DNA of 14,328 nucleotides from JBHPCZ01 sp042573625 (GTDB lineage: Bacteria; Desulfobacterota; Desulfobacteria; Desulfobacterales; UBA11574): the NCBI GenBank assembly GCA_042573625.1, contig JBHPCZ010000089.1, positions 1 through 14,328 on the forward strand, given 5' to 3'. Position numbers and translations under genes: made by a program. Below are positions 6,411 to 14,151 of the stretch, in pieces. The notes beneath the pieces were generated by a model that was not told the DNA's origin, made no database searches, and worked only from the letters and a program-made list of their open reading frames with translations. The first letter of the stretch is position 1. Every line of letters begins with the position of its first letter.

Positions 6411-6435
6411 TCAGCCGGGCAGGTCGCCCGGCTGA
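6411..6435. promoter_or_regulatory. Strong GC hairpin upstream of the 71-residue protein gene
   Basis: TCAGCCGGGC (6411-6420) and GCCCGGCTGA (6426-6435) form a perfect 10-bp stem with a 5-base loop. Read on the minus strand it lies 14 bases before the ATG at 6396 and is followed by A residues, not T, so it does not look like a classic thrS terminator. It could be a 5'-leader structure affecting translation, or a processing or stability element between thrS and the small gene. Confidence 0.55.
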
Positions 6436-6454
6436 AATCGTTTGCGTGTGCTTG

Positions 6455-6548
6455 CCCTGTTAAATTGTTTAGTGTCAATGCTCATGTGCTGCTTAAAACA
6501 GGTATCTTAGCAAAAATATAGTAAATACTAAAATCTTATTTAACAGGG
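6455..6548. repeat. 11-bp perfect inverted-repeat pair bounding a 94-base segment
   Basis: CCCTGTTAAAT (6455-6465) is matched exactly by ATTTAACAGGG (6538-6548). The 72-base interior is AT-rich and has no reading frame. No target-site duplication is evident. It could be a tiny non-autonomous element or a large stem in the thrS 3' untranslated region; chance is not excluded. Confidence 0.4.
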
Positions 6549-6574
6549 TGAATCTGTGGCTAATAAAAAAACAC

Positions 6575-8491
6575 TTAACTGTCGAAAATCTCCAGATCCA
6601 GCTTTCGTTCCTTAATGTGGGAAAGAACCGTGTTTAAAAAGGTCTCCTGCGGAATCCCGTATCTGACCTTTCCGTCCAGGGTTCGCACGGAGAGGTTGCC
6701 GGATTCTTTTTCCTTGTTGCCAACGGTCAAAATCAACGGAATATTGCTTAGCTGGGCATCTCGGACTTTTTTATTCAAACTTTCGGTTCTGTGGTCTACT
6801 TCAGCCCGGAGTCCGGCATTTTCGAGCCTGTTTTTCACATCGTTTGCGTACGGCACAAGGTCGTCATTTATTGCCAGAACCGTGACCTGAAGCGGTGCCA
6901 TCCACAAGGGAAACTTTCCGGCAAAGTGCTCGGTCAGGATGCCGAAAAAACGTTCTATTGAGCCGTAAACCGTGCGATGGATCATGATGGGTCGATGCTT
7001 TTCATTATCTTTGTCAATATAAAACAGATCGAATCTTTCGGGCAGCGACATGTCCAGTTGGACCGTTCCGCACTGCCAGGTCCGACCCAGCGCGTCCTTG
7101 ATGTGGAAGTCGATTTTCGGGCCGTAGAAAGCGCCGTCTCCCTCATTGATCTTGTATTCTTTACCGTACGCTTCAAGGGCCGCTTCCAGGCCTTGCGTTG
7201 CGACCGCCCATTGTTCGTCGGTGCCGATGGATTTTTCCGGGCGGGTGGAAAGCTCGAGTTCAAACCCGAGGCCAAAAGTTTTATAAATGCGTTCTTCCAG
7301 TTGCAGCACGCCCAGAATCTCATCTTGAATCTGCTCCGGCGTCATGAATATGTGGGCATCATCCTGATGAAACGCCCGGACCCTGAAAAGGCCGGACAGG
7401 ACCCCGGAGAGCTCATGGCGATGGACCAGCCCGATTTCAGACGCCCGTATCGGAAGGTCTTTATAGGAATGGCGTTTTGTTTTGTACATCAGCATCCCGC
7501 CGGGGCAGTTCATGGGCTTTATGGCATTTTCGATGTCATCAATTTCGGCGAAATACATATTTTCCCGGTAATTGTCCCAGTGGCCGCTTTGTTCCCACAA
7601 GGAACGCTGAAGCAGAATCGGGGTTTTGGTCTCAACATATCCTGCTGCCCGGTGTTCTAGTCTCCAGTAAGCCAGCAGGGCATTCCAGACCACCATCCCG
7701 TTTGCGTGAAAAAAAGGCATGCCGGGCGCTTCGTCGTGGAAGCTGAACAGATCGAGGGCAATGCCGATCTTTCGATGGTTTCTCTTTCTGGCCTCTTCAA
7801 GAAAGTGGAGGTGATTATTCAGCTCCTTTTTGGTAAAGAAGGCCGCGCCGTAAATCCTCTGCAGCTGCGCATTCCGTTGGTCGGCGCGCCAATAGGCGCC
7901 CGAAACCTTCATCAGTTTGAAGGCCTTGATAAATCCGGTGTGGGGAAGGTGAGGGCCGCGACACAAATCCGTAAAATCGCCGTGAGAATAGAACGATATG
8001 GTTTCGTCTTTCAGTTCTGAAATCATCTCGAGCTTGTACGGCTCGTTTTTGTAGAATTCCCCAGCTTCGGATTTTGAGACGATTTTGCGTTCAAATGGAA
8101 GTTTCGCCTTTACGGCTTTTTTCATCTCGGTCTCGATTTTCTGGAAGTCTTCCTCTGAAACCGGTTCCATGTCGATGTCGTAGTAAAACCCGTCTTCCAC
8201 GGCAGGACCGATGGTCAGTTTGGCATCCTTGTAGAGATGCAGAATCGCCTGGGCCATGACATGCGCCGCACTGTGGCGGAGGATCTCACGGGCTTCCGGG
8301 TCTCGGGTCGTGATCAACCGGATTCGGGAATCCTGATTAATCTTTGTGCTTAAATCGACCAGTGTGGAATCAAGTTCCATGGCAACGCATTCACGTGCCA
8401 GGCCTTCTGAAATACTTTTGGCTACTTCCAGGCCGCTGGGGGCGTTCTCAAAACCCTTTATGTTACCGTCGGGAAATGTTATGTTAATCAT
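6575..8491 (-). CDS. thrS: Threonine--tRNA ligase
   Basis: The cytoplasmic enzyme that charges tRNA-Thr with threonine and ATP. Its 638 residues are normal full length. Domains in order: TGS (about 1-62); editing domain (about 65-225) with the HSAAHVMAQ His pair and DLCRGPHLPHTG, which clears mischarged Ser; class II catalytic core (about 245-530); and C-terminal anticodon-binding domain (about 540-638, from MAPLQVTVLAI). Core motifs include KPMNCPGG near 328, whose Cys is the first zinc ligand; VHRHELSGVLSGLFRVRAF with DDAH near 380; and IHRTVYGSIERFFGIL near 505, with the third zinc ligand and motif 3. The start is supported by AGGTGA 8 bases upstream of the ATG. The usual infC-rpmI-rplT partners do not follow; a small unknown gene does. 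No T-box leader is visible. Confidence 0.97.
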   Translation of the reverse strand: MINITFPDGNIKGFENAPSGLEVAKSISEGLARECVAMELDSTLVDLSTKINQDSRIRLITTRDPEAREILRHSAAHVMAQAILHLYKDAKLTIGPAVEDGFYYDIDMEPVSEEDFQKIETEMKKAVKAKLPFERKIVSKSEAGEFYKNEPYKLEMISELKDETISFYSHGDFTDLCRGPHLPHTGFIKAFKLMKVSGAYWRADQRNAQLQRIYGAAFFTKKELNNHLHFLEEARKRNHRKIGIALDLFSFHDEAPGMPFFHANGMVVWNALLAYWRLEHRAAGYVETKTPILLQRSLWEQSGHWDNYRENMYFAEIDDIENAIKPMNCPGGMLMYKTKRHSYKDLPIRASEIGLVHRHELSGVLSGLFRVRAFHQDDAHIFMTPEQIQDEILGVLQLEERIYKTFGLGFELELSTRPEKSIGTDEQWAVATQGLEAALEAYGKEYKINEGDGAFYGPKIDFHIKDALGRTWQCGTVQLDMSLPERFDLFYIDKDNEKHRPIMIHRTVYGSIERFFGILTEHFAGKFPLWMAPLQVTVLAINDDLVPYANDVKNRLENAGLRAEVDHRTESLNKKVRDAQLSNIPLILTVGNKEKESGNLSVRTLDGKVRYGIPQETFLNTVLSHIKERKLDLEIFDS

Positions 8492-8581
8492 TGATTAATC
8501 ACCTGAAAATTGTGAATTTGATGATAAAGTAAAAATGGGTCATTTAAGTCTCAATTCGCAAATTTGGTATGAAAAATAAAT

Positions 8582-8610
8582 AATTTAGGTTAAATGGAAT
8601 CGTGGGTCAA
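8582..8610 (-). promoter_or_regulatory. Candidate sigma-70 promoter of thrS
   Basis: On the minus strand TTGACC (8605-8610) is followed after 17 bases by TAAATT (8582-8587). Transcription would start near 8575, leaving a leader of about 85 bases before the thrS ATG. Spacing is ideal and both hexamers are close to consensus. Prediction only. Confidence 0.4.
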
Positions 8611-8675
8611 GTTAAAATTCACCCAGAGTCTGAAGTTGGACTGTTTTAAATTTATCCAGCGAAGTTATCTCAGTT

Positions 8676-9806
8676 ATGAATAGCAATTATGAAATAATCG
8701 ATACGAAATCCGGAGTTAAAGCTGTTGCAAGGTCATTTGAAAAGGAAAAAGCCATTGCCGTGGATCTGGAGGCAGATTCCATGTATCATTTTAAAGAGCG
8801 GGTCTGTTTGATCCAGATGGCCACGAAAACCAGAAGTGTAGTGATCGACCCGCTGCAGGTCAAAGAAATATCCTCCCTGAAGCCTCTTTTTGCCAACCGT
8901 GATATCCAAAAAATTTTTCACGGCGCCGATTACGATATCCGCTCTCTGTACAGGGATTTTAAAATAAGGGTAAACAATCTGTTTGACACTGAACTCGCCA
9001 GCAGGTTTCTGGGTATCAGGGAAACCGGGCTGGAAGCGATGTTAAAGAATTTTTTCAACATCGACCTGAATAAAAAATATCAGAAGAAAGACTGGTCTAA
9101 AAGACCACTGCCGCGGGAAATGATCGATTATGCTGCAAGGGATACCATTCATCTGATTCCACTGTTCGAAATTCTGAAAAACAAGCTGAATAGAAAGGGA
9201 CGACTTTCCTGGGTAACCGAAGAATGTAAATATTTAAGCAACGTGAGACCTTCCACGACGGACAACCAGCCGTTGTTCCTGAAGTTCAAAGGCGCGGGCC
9301 GCCTCAGGCCGAGAAGCCTCGCCGTTCTCGAGTCGATTCTTCAATTTCGAAAAAAGGTTGCGGCACAGAAAGACAGACCGCTGTTCAAAATTTTCGGAAA
9401 TGAATCTGTCATGAAAATTGCGGTTGCAAAACCGGCAACGCTAAGGCGTTTAAAGGGTGTGAAGGCTCTCAGTAAAAAACAGCTCGTCATGTATGGCAGT
9501 GACCTGGTGGAGGCGGTCGACAACGCCTTGAAATTACATGAAAACAGTCTCCCGGTATATCCCCGCATGAGAACCCCTGTATTGTCGCGCAGAGTACCGG
9601 CAAGGGTGAAAGCGCTTAAATCGTGGAGAGATAAAAAGGCCAGGGATCTCGACATCGACCCAGCCCTCATTTGCAACAAAGCGATGATCGCTGCGATTGC
9701 CGTTCAAAAGCCGCATGATATGAGCGGCTTTGAGGCAATTGAAAACATGAAAAACTGGCAGAAAAGGACATTCGGGCAGGAGATTCTGGCGGTTTTAAAA
9801 AGATAA
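8676..9806 (+). CDS. rnd: Ribonuclease D (3'-5' exoribonuclease, DEDDy, HRDC)
   Basis: A 376-residue 3'-5' exonuclease that trims tRNA precursors and other small RNAs, with two divalent metal ions. The DEDDy catalytic set is visible: D30 and E32 (VDLEADS), D87 (HGADYD) and Y152 with D156 (YAARDT). The exonuclease domain spans about 5-175. A helical HRDC nucleic-acid-binding domain follows (about 213-285, starting LAVLESILQFRKKVA), then a basic C-terminal helical region. Length equals that of E. coli RNase D, so the gene is complete. It is divergent from thrS with 184 bases between. The ATG at 8676 is the first of the frame and places the catalytic Asp at the usual distance; the ribosome site is weak. 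Just past its stop codon lies the broken end of a DUF350 gene on the other strand. Confidence 0.93.
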   Translation: MNSNYEIIDTKSGVKAVARSFEKEKAIAVDLEADSMYHFKERVCLIQMATKTRSVVIDPLQVKEISSLKPLFANRDIQKIFHGADYDIRSLYRDFKIRVNNLFDTELASRFLGIRETGLEAMLKNFFNIDLNKKYQKKDWSKRPLPREMIDYAARDTIHLIPLFEILKNKLNRKGRLSWVTEECKYLSNVRPSTTDNQPLFLKFKGAGRLRPRSLAVLESILQFRKKVAAQKDRPLFKIFGNESVMKIAVAKPATLRRLKGVKALSKKQLVMYGSDLVEAVDNALKLHENSLPVYPRMRTPVLSRRVPARVKALKSWRDKKARDLDIDPALICNKAMIAAIAVQKPHDMSGFEAIENMKNWQKRTFGQEILAVLKR

Positions 9807-10129
9807 AACGATTTATTCTTCTCCCGGTCATTTATACAGCGGGAAATGTTAAGCAGAATGACCCCGAAAACCGAATACCCGCCGACAAACAAAAGATCCA
9901 TAATAATGCCGCGAGTCGGCCCCAAAAGAGCGCCGATATAAATGATTGTCGTTGGGCTGAAATAACCGCCGATACCGGTTGACAGAGCAACGTTATCTTT
10001 GTTGGTCAATTCATCGTCGATCTTATACGGTGTGAGAAGATCATTGATCATCTTGGAGAACAGGACGATGAACATGAACAAAAGAATGAGGCTTGCGCCG
10101 TGTAATATTTCGCAACCTAAATTTTCCAT
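9704..10129 (-). pseudogene. Truncated DUF350-family inner-membrane protein gene
   Basis: The first about 102 residues are a good DUF350 start: a hydrophobic segment (about 8-30), LFSKMINDLLTPYKIDDELTNKDN, the core VALSTGIGGYFSPTTIIYIGALLG (about 47-71) and a further membrane segment ending ILLNISRCINDR. Related Desulfobacterota proteins, as I know them, continue past this INDR point through a second DUF350 half to nearly 300 residues. Here the frame instead runs antisense through the last about 100 bases of rnd, giving an unrelated tail (residues about 103-141). Homology therefore ends near 9821-9829, within about 20 bases of the rnd stop. The start is good: GAGG lies upstream of ATG 10129. 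I read this as a 3'-truncated gene. A short functional variant with a novel tail is possible but less likely. Family function is unknown. Confidence 0.6.
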
Positions 10130-10486
10130 GGCCGATCCTCTATACTTTCCAAAGAGAAAAAGAGTAATTAATAAACAGCTTCTTTAAGTTAAGTTAAATC
10201 TGGATGGCGCCAATCGGAATTTTTGCCAGGAAATCCCTTTGGTTTTCATAACAATACGCTTCTTTTCTTGACTTCCGAACACGTTTTCTTTTAAACTGAT
10301 TATATCCAGAATCTAATCACTTCCGCTGCATCTGCACTTGCTTCAAGCGAGACCGGCACTTGGGTTAAAATCGATTCAACTCACGAATGCTCAAATCAAA
10401 TCATACTTCTTTTTCAGGGAGTGAAGACCTCTGTTTTCCACAATTTATGTGCTGCAAACTGATGGTAAGCCATGAAAGGAGGTAAC
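10130..10486. other. Intergenic stretch with a weak promoter candidate for the kinase-like gene
   Basis: About 357 bases between two divergent genes, with no open frame of note. A weak plus-strand promoter candidate is TTGACT (10268-10273), 18 bases, TAAACT (10292-10297), which would leave a leader of roughly 185 bases. A short palindrome, CTTGCTTCAAG, lies near 10348. No tRNA or riboswitch motif is recognised. Confidence 0.3.
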
Positions 10487-11158
10487 ATGAAAACCAAACC
10501 TCGTTCAATTAACAAGATCATCGAAGAGCAAGTGCAAAAGTGGCAGATTATGCAAACCGAAAAGAAAAAGGAGGAAACGGGCATTCAGGTTGTAACCATT
10601 TCCAGAGAACCCGGAAGTGGCGGCAACCTGGTGGCCAAGGGAGTTTCCAAAAGACTTGAGTTCGACCTGTTTCATCAAGAAGTCATTCATGAAATGGCCA
10701 ATAGTGCCAACGTAAGTAACATATTGGCCGAAGCACTGGACGAAAAAGGGCTTTCAGTGTTGGAGGACTGGATCTCCTCTCTTGTTGATGACCGGCATCT
10801 GTGGCCTGATCAGTATCTCCAGCATCTTATGAAAGTTGTCGGCACCATTGGCAAATACGGTCGGGCCGTGATCGTGGGCAGGGGAGCGAATTTTATCCTT
10901 CCGGGTGACAAAAGGTTAAGTGTCCGGGTAATTTCACCACAGGATGTGAGGGCACAAAATGTTGCCCGTGATTATGATATTTCTATTGCTGAAGCAAAAA
11001 AAAGAATTCTAAGAACAGAATCCAACCGCAGGGCGTTTGTCAGAAAATATTTTTATGCCGATATCGCAGATCCCGTTAATTACGATGTGGTGATAAATAC
11101 CGGCGCTTTGAGTATTGACGTTGCCGCCGATGTGGTCAGTTCTGCTCTGGAGCGGTAG
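10487..11158 (+). CDS. Cytidylate-kinase-like family protein
   Basis: A 223-residue protein of the cytidylate kinase-like family (the Cytidylate_kin2 type in Pfam terms), common in Desulfobacterota and Firmicutes. The nucleotide-binding loop is TISREPGSGGNLVAKGVSKRL (about residues 37-57). Further family marks are FDLFHQEVIHEMA, the central YGRAVIVGRGANFILP (about 123-138), RVISPQDVRAQNVARDYDIS and a basic lid segment, ILRTESNRRAFVRKYFYADIADPVNYDVVINTG. The loop differs from the canonical CMP kinase GPSGSGKG, and substrate specificity is not established for this family, so CMP phosphorylation should not be assumed. I start at ATG 10487, which has AAGGAGG 4-5 bases upstream, rather than at ATG 10472, which lies before that ribosome site and would add MKGGN. 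It appears to be a single-gene unit. Confidence 0.85.
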   Translation: MKTKPRSINKIIEEQVQKWQIMQTEKKKEETGIQVVTISREPGSGGNLVAKGVSKRLEFDLFHQEVIHEMANSANVSNILAEALDEKGLSVLEDWISSLVDDRHLWPDQYLQHLMKVVGTIGKYGRAVIVGRGANFILPGDKRLSVRVISPQDVRAQNVARDYDISIAEAKKRILRTESNRRAFVRKYFYADIADPVNYDVVINTGALSIDVAADVVSSALER

Positions 11159-11255
11159 GGGGGCGTTTCGTTCACATGCTTTTCATTTGTCAGTCGGAAC
11201 CGGTATCACTGCGTGTTTATTCTGTAGCTGTTTTAACTCCAACGTTGCATAAACA

Positions 11256-11283
11256 AAGCAGTCTGGTCTTCACAAGACTGCTT
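11256..11283. terminator. Hairpin downstream of the kinase-like gene
   Basis: AAGCAGTCT (11256-11264) and AGACTGCTT (11275-11283) form a perfect 9-bp stem with a 10-base loop. On the plus strand it is followed by A residues. On the minus strand it is followed by TTGTTTATG, so it looks more like a terminator for minus-strand transcription. It may end both units, about 100 bases after the kinase-like stop. Confidence 0.45.
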
Positions 11284-11394
11284 AAAATAAGGCTTAAGAG
11301 GGATTTGAGCATCTATTGTAGAATGTAACTTTTGGAGGTATCCAGTGCACATAATTTTTAGGTTGTTTTGTTTGCCTTTCAGGAAAGCCGATGA

Positions 11395-11545
11395 TACCCC
11401 ATTGCCTCCGGCATGACTCCTTCGGCTTCGTCGTTATCAAGGACTTGCAGTAGATTACTACGGCTTCGTCCTTGATGCCTTGTATATGGGGCATCCCTGT
11501 CGTGAGCCTCAAGGCCGAACGGCTCGACTTTTGCAACATTAGGGT
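11395..11545. repeat. Hairpin-rich probable dispersed repeat element
   Basis: This GC-rich block sits in AT-rich surroundings and is built of successive inverted repeats. ATCAAGGAC (11436-11444) pairs with GTCCTTGAT (11468-11476) around an inner GTAG-ATTA-CTAC hairpin (11450-11461). GATGCC (11474-11479) pairs with GGCATC (11490-11495), in competition with the first stem. GAGCC (11504-11508) pairs with GGCTC (11521-11525), followed by ACTTTT. The motif GGCTTCGTC occurs twice (near 11424 and 11463). A minus-strand frame of 111 codons (11294-11629) crosses it, but it shows no protein character and I take it as a by-product. The look is that of a REP- or ERIC-like intergenic element; copy number cannot be judged from one window. 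Confidence 0.45.
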
Positions 11546-11629
11546 TAAATTATCGTCAAGAATTTGATAATGTCGCACTTCCTTCGAAAGATGAAAACAG
11601 TCGAGTATTTTTTCTGAAATTAATGACAA

Positions 11630-11817
11630 ATGGTTTGTTTATGAATTTTAAATAGCAGACAACTTTGTGTTTAGCGAATGTACCTTAGCTTTTATGGGAA
11701 AGGCCCAGCAACCTTAGATATCACAACTTCCAAATTTTAATGACAAGTTGTGTTTTATTGCAGTAAACACAAGTTTTGAGTAGATGATTTCATAACAGAA
11801 TTGAAGGTCTTTCCTTA
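11630..11817. other. AT-rich gap with overlapping alternative hairpins downstream of the histidine kinase
   Basis: CACAACTT (11722-11729) pairs perfectly with AAGTTGTG (11745-11752). The same right arm, extended (11745-11755), also pairs with AAACACAAGTT (11765-11775) with one mismatch. The two hairpins exclude each other. The second, read on the minus strand, lies about 45 bases beyond the kinase stop codon and could be part of its 3' end. No gene is seen here. Confidence 0.35.
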
Positions 11818-14151
11818 TCATTCAACCTTCTTGAAATCTATTTGAAATTCTGTTCCATTATTAATGTGGAAACGCATTTCCCCTTTCAGTTGACCAACAA
11901 CCAAATATCTTACCAGTTTTAGTCCAAGGCCAGTTGCGTTGCTAAGATCGACATCTTCAGAAATACCACTACCATCGTCCTTGACGCTCATTTGAACGGT
12001 ATCGCCGCTTAGATTGTTGATGGAAATACGGACCTTTCCTTCCTCTCGTTCTTTGAAAGCATGCTTGAATGCATTGGCAATCAGTTCATTCAACACTAAT
12101 GCACATGGAATAGCCTGGTTTACAGAAAGATAGACTTCCGAAGGTTTGATTATTGTAGTAATCCACCCTCCATTCCCTAGATAGACTTGAGAAAGATGAT
12201 TCGCCAATTCATGGACATGCCGTTCCATATCAATATTATCGAACCGATCGTTTTCATAGAGCTGAGAGTGAATTAACGCCATGGAGTGGATTCTGGAACG
12301 AGCATCTTTCAATAGATTTTGGGCTTCCTGGTTTTTTGTTTTCATGCTGCTCATATCGAGAAGACTGGAAACAATTTCAAAGTTGTTTTTGACGCGGTGG
12401 TGAACTTCACTCAGCAGGATCTCTTTTTCGGCAAGCGATGCTTTGATTTTCTTTTCTGCGCTCTTGAGATCTGAAGTATCGGTAATCACCGCAAAACTAC
12501 CTTTAAATTTACCTTTTACATCATAGAAAGCTTGTGGCGACACAATCGTTGGTAACTGACTACCATCCCTTTTATTCCATTCGAGTTCATAAGGTTCAAT
12601 CATACCAATTTTACGATTCTTAATCTGGTCTTTCAGGATTTGTTTGTTCTTACCATCAACAAAATCAGCAACTGGTCTCCCAATAAATTCATCTGCTTTA
12701 TAATCCAACATTTTGCAAAATTTGTTGTTGACATATATTATCAAACCGTTTTCGTCTTGTATGCCCAATCCATCACTCATTGTCTCGACCAAAAGTCGGT
12801 AGCGATTCTCACTCTCTTTCAGGGCTTTATCGGCCCGCTTACGCTCGGTGATCTCAGCCTGCAATTTTTTATTGGTTTTTTTAAGGGTTTCCGTCCGCAC
12901 CTCAACACGTTTTTCCAGTTCTTCGTTCACTTTTTGCAGTATATCTTCAGTCTGCTTACGCTCGGTAATGTCAAGAAGTATTCCGGAAATCCGCAATGGC
13001 TTACCATTTTCATCACGTTCAACAACCTTGCCTCTACTCATAGTCCAGACCCATTCCCCAAACCTATTTTGTAGCCTATATTCAGCTTCAAACAGATCTG
13101 TTTCTCCGTTCATATGTCTTTGCCGCTTCTCTATTACTTTGGGTTTATCATCTGGATGAATTTTTGATTCCCACCAATCATAATTCGCTTCCATATCAGC
13201 AAGGGTATACCCGTATATCTGGGCAGCTCGCTCATTCCGTATTACATTTCCCGTCTGGACATCGCGGTCCCATGTACCTACGTTACTCCCCTCTACCACA
13301 AGTTTATACATTAATTCGCTCTCTCGCAGCGCCTCTTCTACCCGCTTGCGATCTGTGATGTCCCAAAAAATGCCCAATATACCTGTCACATTACCGATTT
13401 CATCTCGAACAGGTGTTTTCACTGTCTGAACAACAACATTTTGACCGTTTTGAATGTACTTTTCTTCGATCTCTTCGGTTTCTCCTAACTGGATGATTTT
13501 TTTATCGTCTTCTCGATATTTTTCAGCCAATTCCTTGGGATAAAATTCATAATCTGTTTTTCCGGTAATTTCCTCAGAATTTATTTTTAAATCCTTAGCG
13601 TAATTTTTATTGCAGGACACGTAAATGGAGTCTGTATCTTTAAAAAATATTTTTTGAGGAATATTTTCTAATAGTGTTCTATGTTTCTCCTCACTCTCCC
13701 GCAGCGCCTCCTCTGCCCGCTTGCGATCTGTGATGTCCACCGCAGCTATGATGATCCCTTTGGAAATATCCGGTGGATTAAGTGGGTTCACCTGAACGTG
13801 GCAATCAAAGACCCTCCCATCCTTGCCAACCCACTTGCTCTCCACTTGTCCATTCGAGTACAGCTCACGGCCGACACGCTCATACTCTTCATCATCTGAA
13901 TAGACTACCCTGACGTTTTTCCCTTCGAGGGAGCCTTCCTCATAGCCCAGCATGCTGTATAGAGCTTTGTTACCCCACTTTACGATCCGATCCTGAGCGA
14001 AACCAATCCCAACTGGAGCGGTGGCGAGAATTGCCTCAAGGGTCTCCTCACTTTTCCGCAACGCCTTTTCTGCCTGCTTGCGACCAGATTCAGCTTTTTC
14101 TAATTGCTTGATCCTTTGTTCCAATTCTTCATAAGTTGGTTTATCGGACAT
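11818..14151 (-). CDS. Orphan sensor histidine kinase, four PAS domains, HisKA_2 and HATPase
   Basis: A 777-residue, apparently soluble sensor kinase; no membrane segment or signal peptide is visible. An N-terminal coiled coil (about 6-35) leads into PAS1 (about 36-145), PAS2 (about 153-272), PAS3 (about 280-400, with IHPDD and WVWTMSRG typical of the PAS_3 type), a second coiled coil (about 402-447) and PAS4 (about 450-562). PAS1 to PAS3 end in the PAC form DITDRKR or DITERKQ. The dimerisation and phosphoacceptor region is HisKA_2: EVHHRVKNNFEIVSSLLDMSS, with the acceptor His near 583. The ATPase domain follows, with N-box LNELIANAFKHAF near 690, DDGSGI near 725 and GLGLKLV near 741. The start has GGAGG 8 bases upstream. 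No response regulator is adjacent, so its partner is unknown. The 177 bases upstream hold no other gene and no promoter I trust. Confidence 0.92.
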   Translation of the reverse strand: MSDKPTYEELEQRIKQLEKAESGRKQAEKALRKSEETLEAILATAPVGIGFAQDRIVKWGNKALYSMLGYEEGSLEGKNVRVVYSDDEEYERVGRELYSNGQVESKWVGKDGRVFDCHVQVNPLNPPDISKGIIIAAVDITDRKRAEEALRESEEKHRTLLENIPQKIFFKDTDSIYVSCNKNYAKDLKINSEEITGKTDYEFYPKELAEKYREDDKKIIQLGETEEIEEKYIQNGQNVVVQTVKTPVRDEIGNVTGILGIFWDITDRKRVEEALRESELMYKLVVEGSNVGTWDRDVQTGNVIRNERAAQIYGYTLADMEANYDWWESKIHPDDKPKVIEKRQRHMNGETDLFEAEYRLQNRFGEWVWTMSRGKVVERDENGKPLRISGILLDITERKQTEDILQKVNEELEKRVEVRTETLKKTNKKLQAEITERKRADKALKESENRYRLLVETMSDGLGIQDENGLIIYVNNKFCKMLDYKADEFIGRPVADFVDGKNKQILKDQIKNRKIGMIEPYELEWNKRDGSQLPTIVSPQAFYDVKGKFKGSFAVITDTSDLKSAEKKIKASLAEKEILLSEVHHRVKNNFEIVSSLLDMSSMKTKNQEAQNLLKDARSRIHSMALIHSQLYENDRFDNIDMERHVHELANHLSQVYLGNGGWITTIIKPSEVYLSVNQAIPCALVLNELIANAFKHAFKEREEGKVRISINNLSGDTVQMSVKDDGSGISEDVDLSNATGLGLKLVRYLVVGQLKGEMRFHINNGTEFQIDFKKVE
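13693..13738 (-). repeat. PAS-linker direct repeat within the kinase gene (second copy about 13318-13363)
   Basis: A 23-base block (cccgcttgcgatctgtgatg then tcc) is identical at 13716-13738 and 13341-13363. The flanking sequence extends the match to about 45 bases with few mismatches. It encodes the linker DITDRKR(A/V)EEALRESE that joins successive PAS domains. The near-identity at the DNA level, including synonymous sites, points to recent duplication or gene conversion of the PAC-linker unit. Confidence 0.7.

Noticed and set aside
6977..7660. Plus-strand frame (227 codons) opposite thrS
   Set aside because: It is antisense to conserved thrS catalytic motifs. Its residues are mirror images of the thrS codons, and no protein family is recognisable.
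11294..11629. Minus-strand frame of 111 codons in the gap before the histidine kinase
   Set aside because: It crosses the palindromic repeat block, has no ribosome site or recognisable domain, and its composition follows the hairpins. It is treated as part of a repeat.
12640..13074. Plus-strand frame (144 codons) within the histidine kinase gene
   Set aside because: It is a shadow of PAS-linker and PAS4 codons; the Phe- and Ser-rich sequence mirrors the opposite-strand coiled coil.
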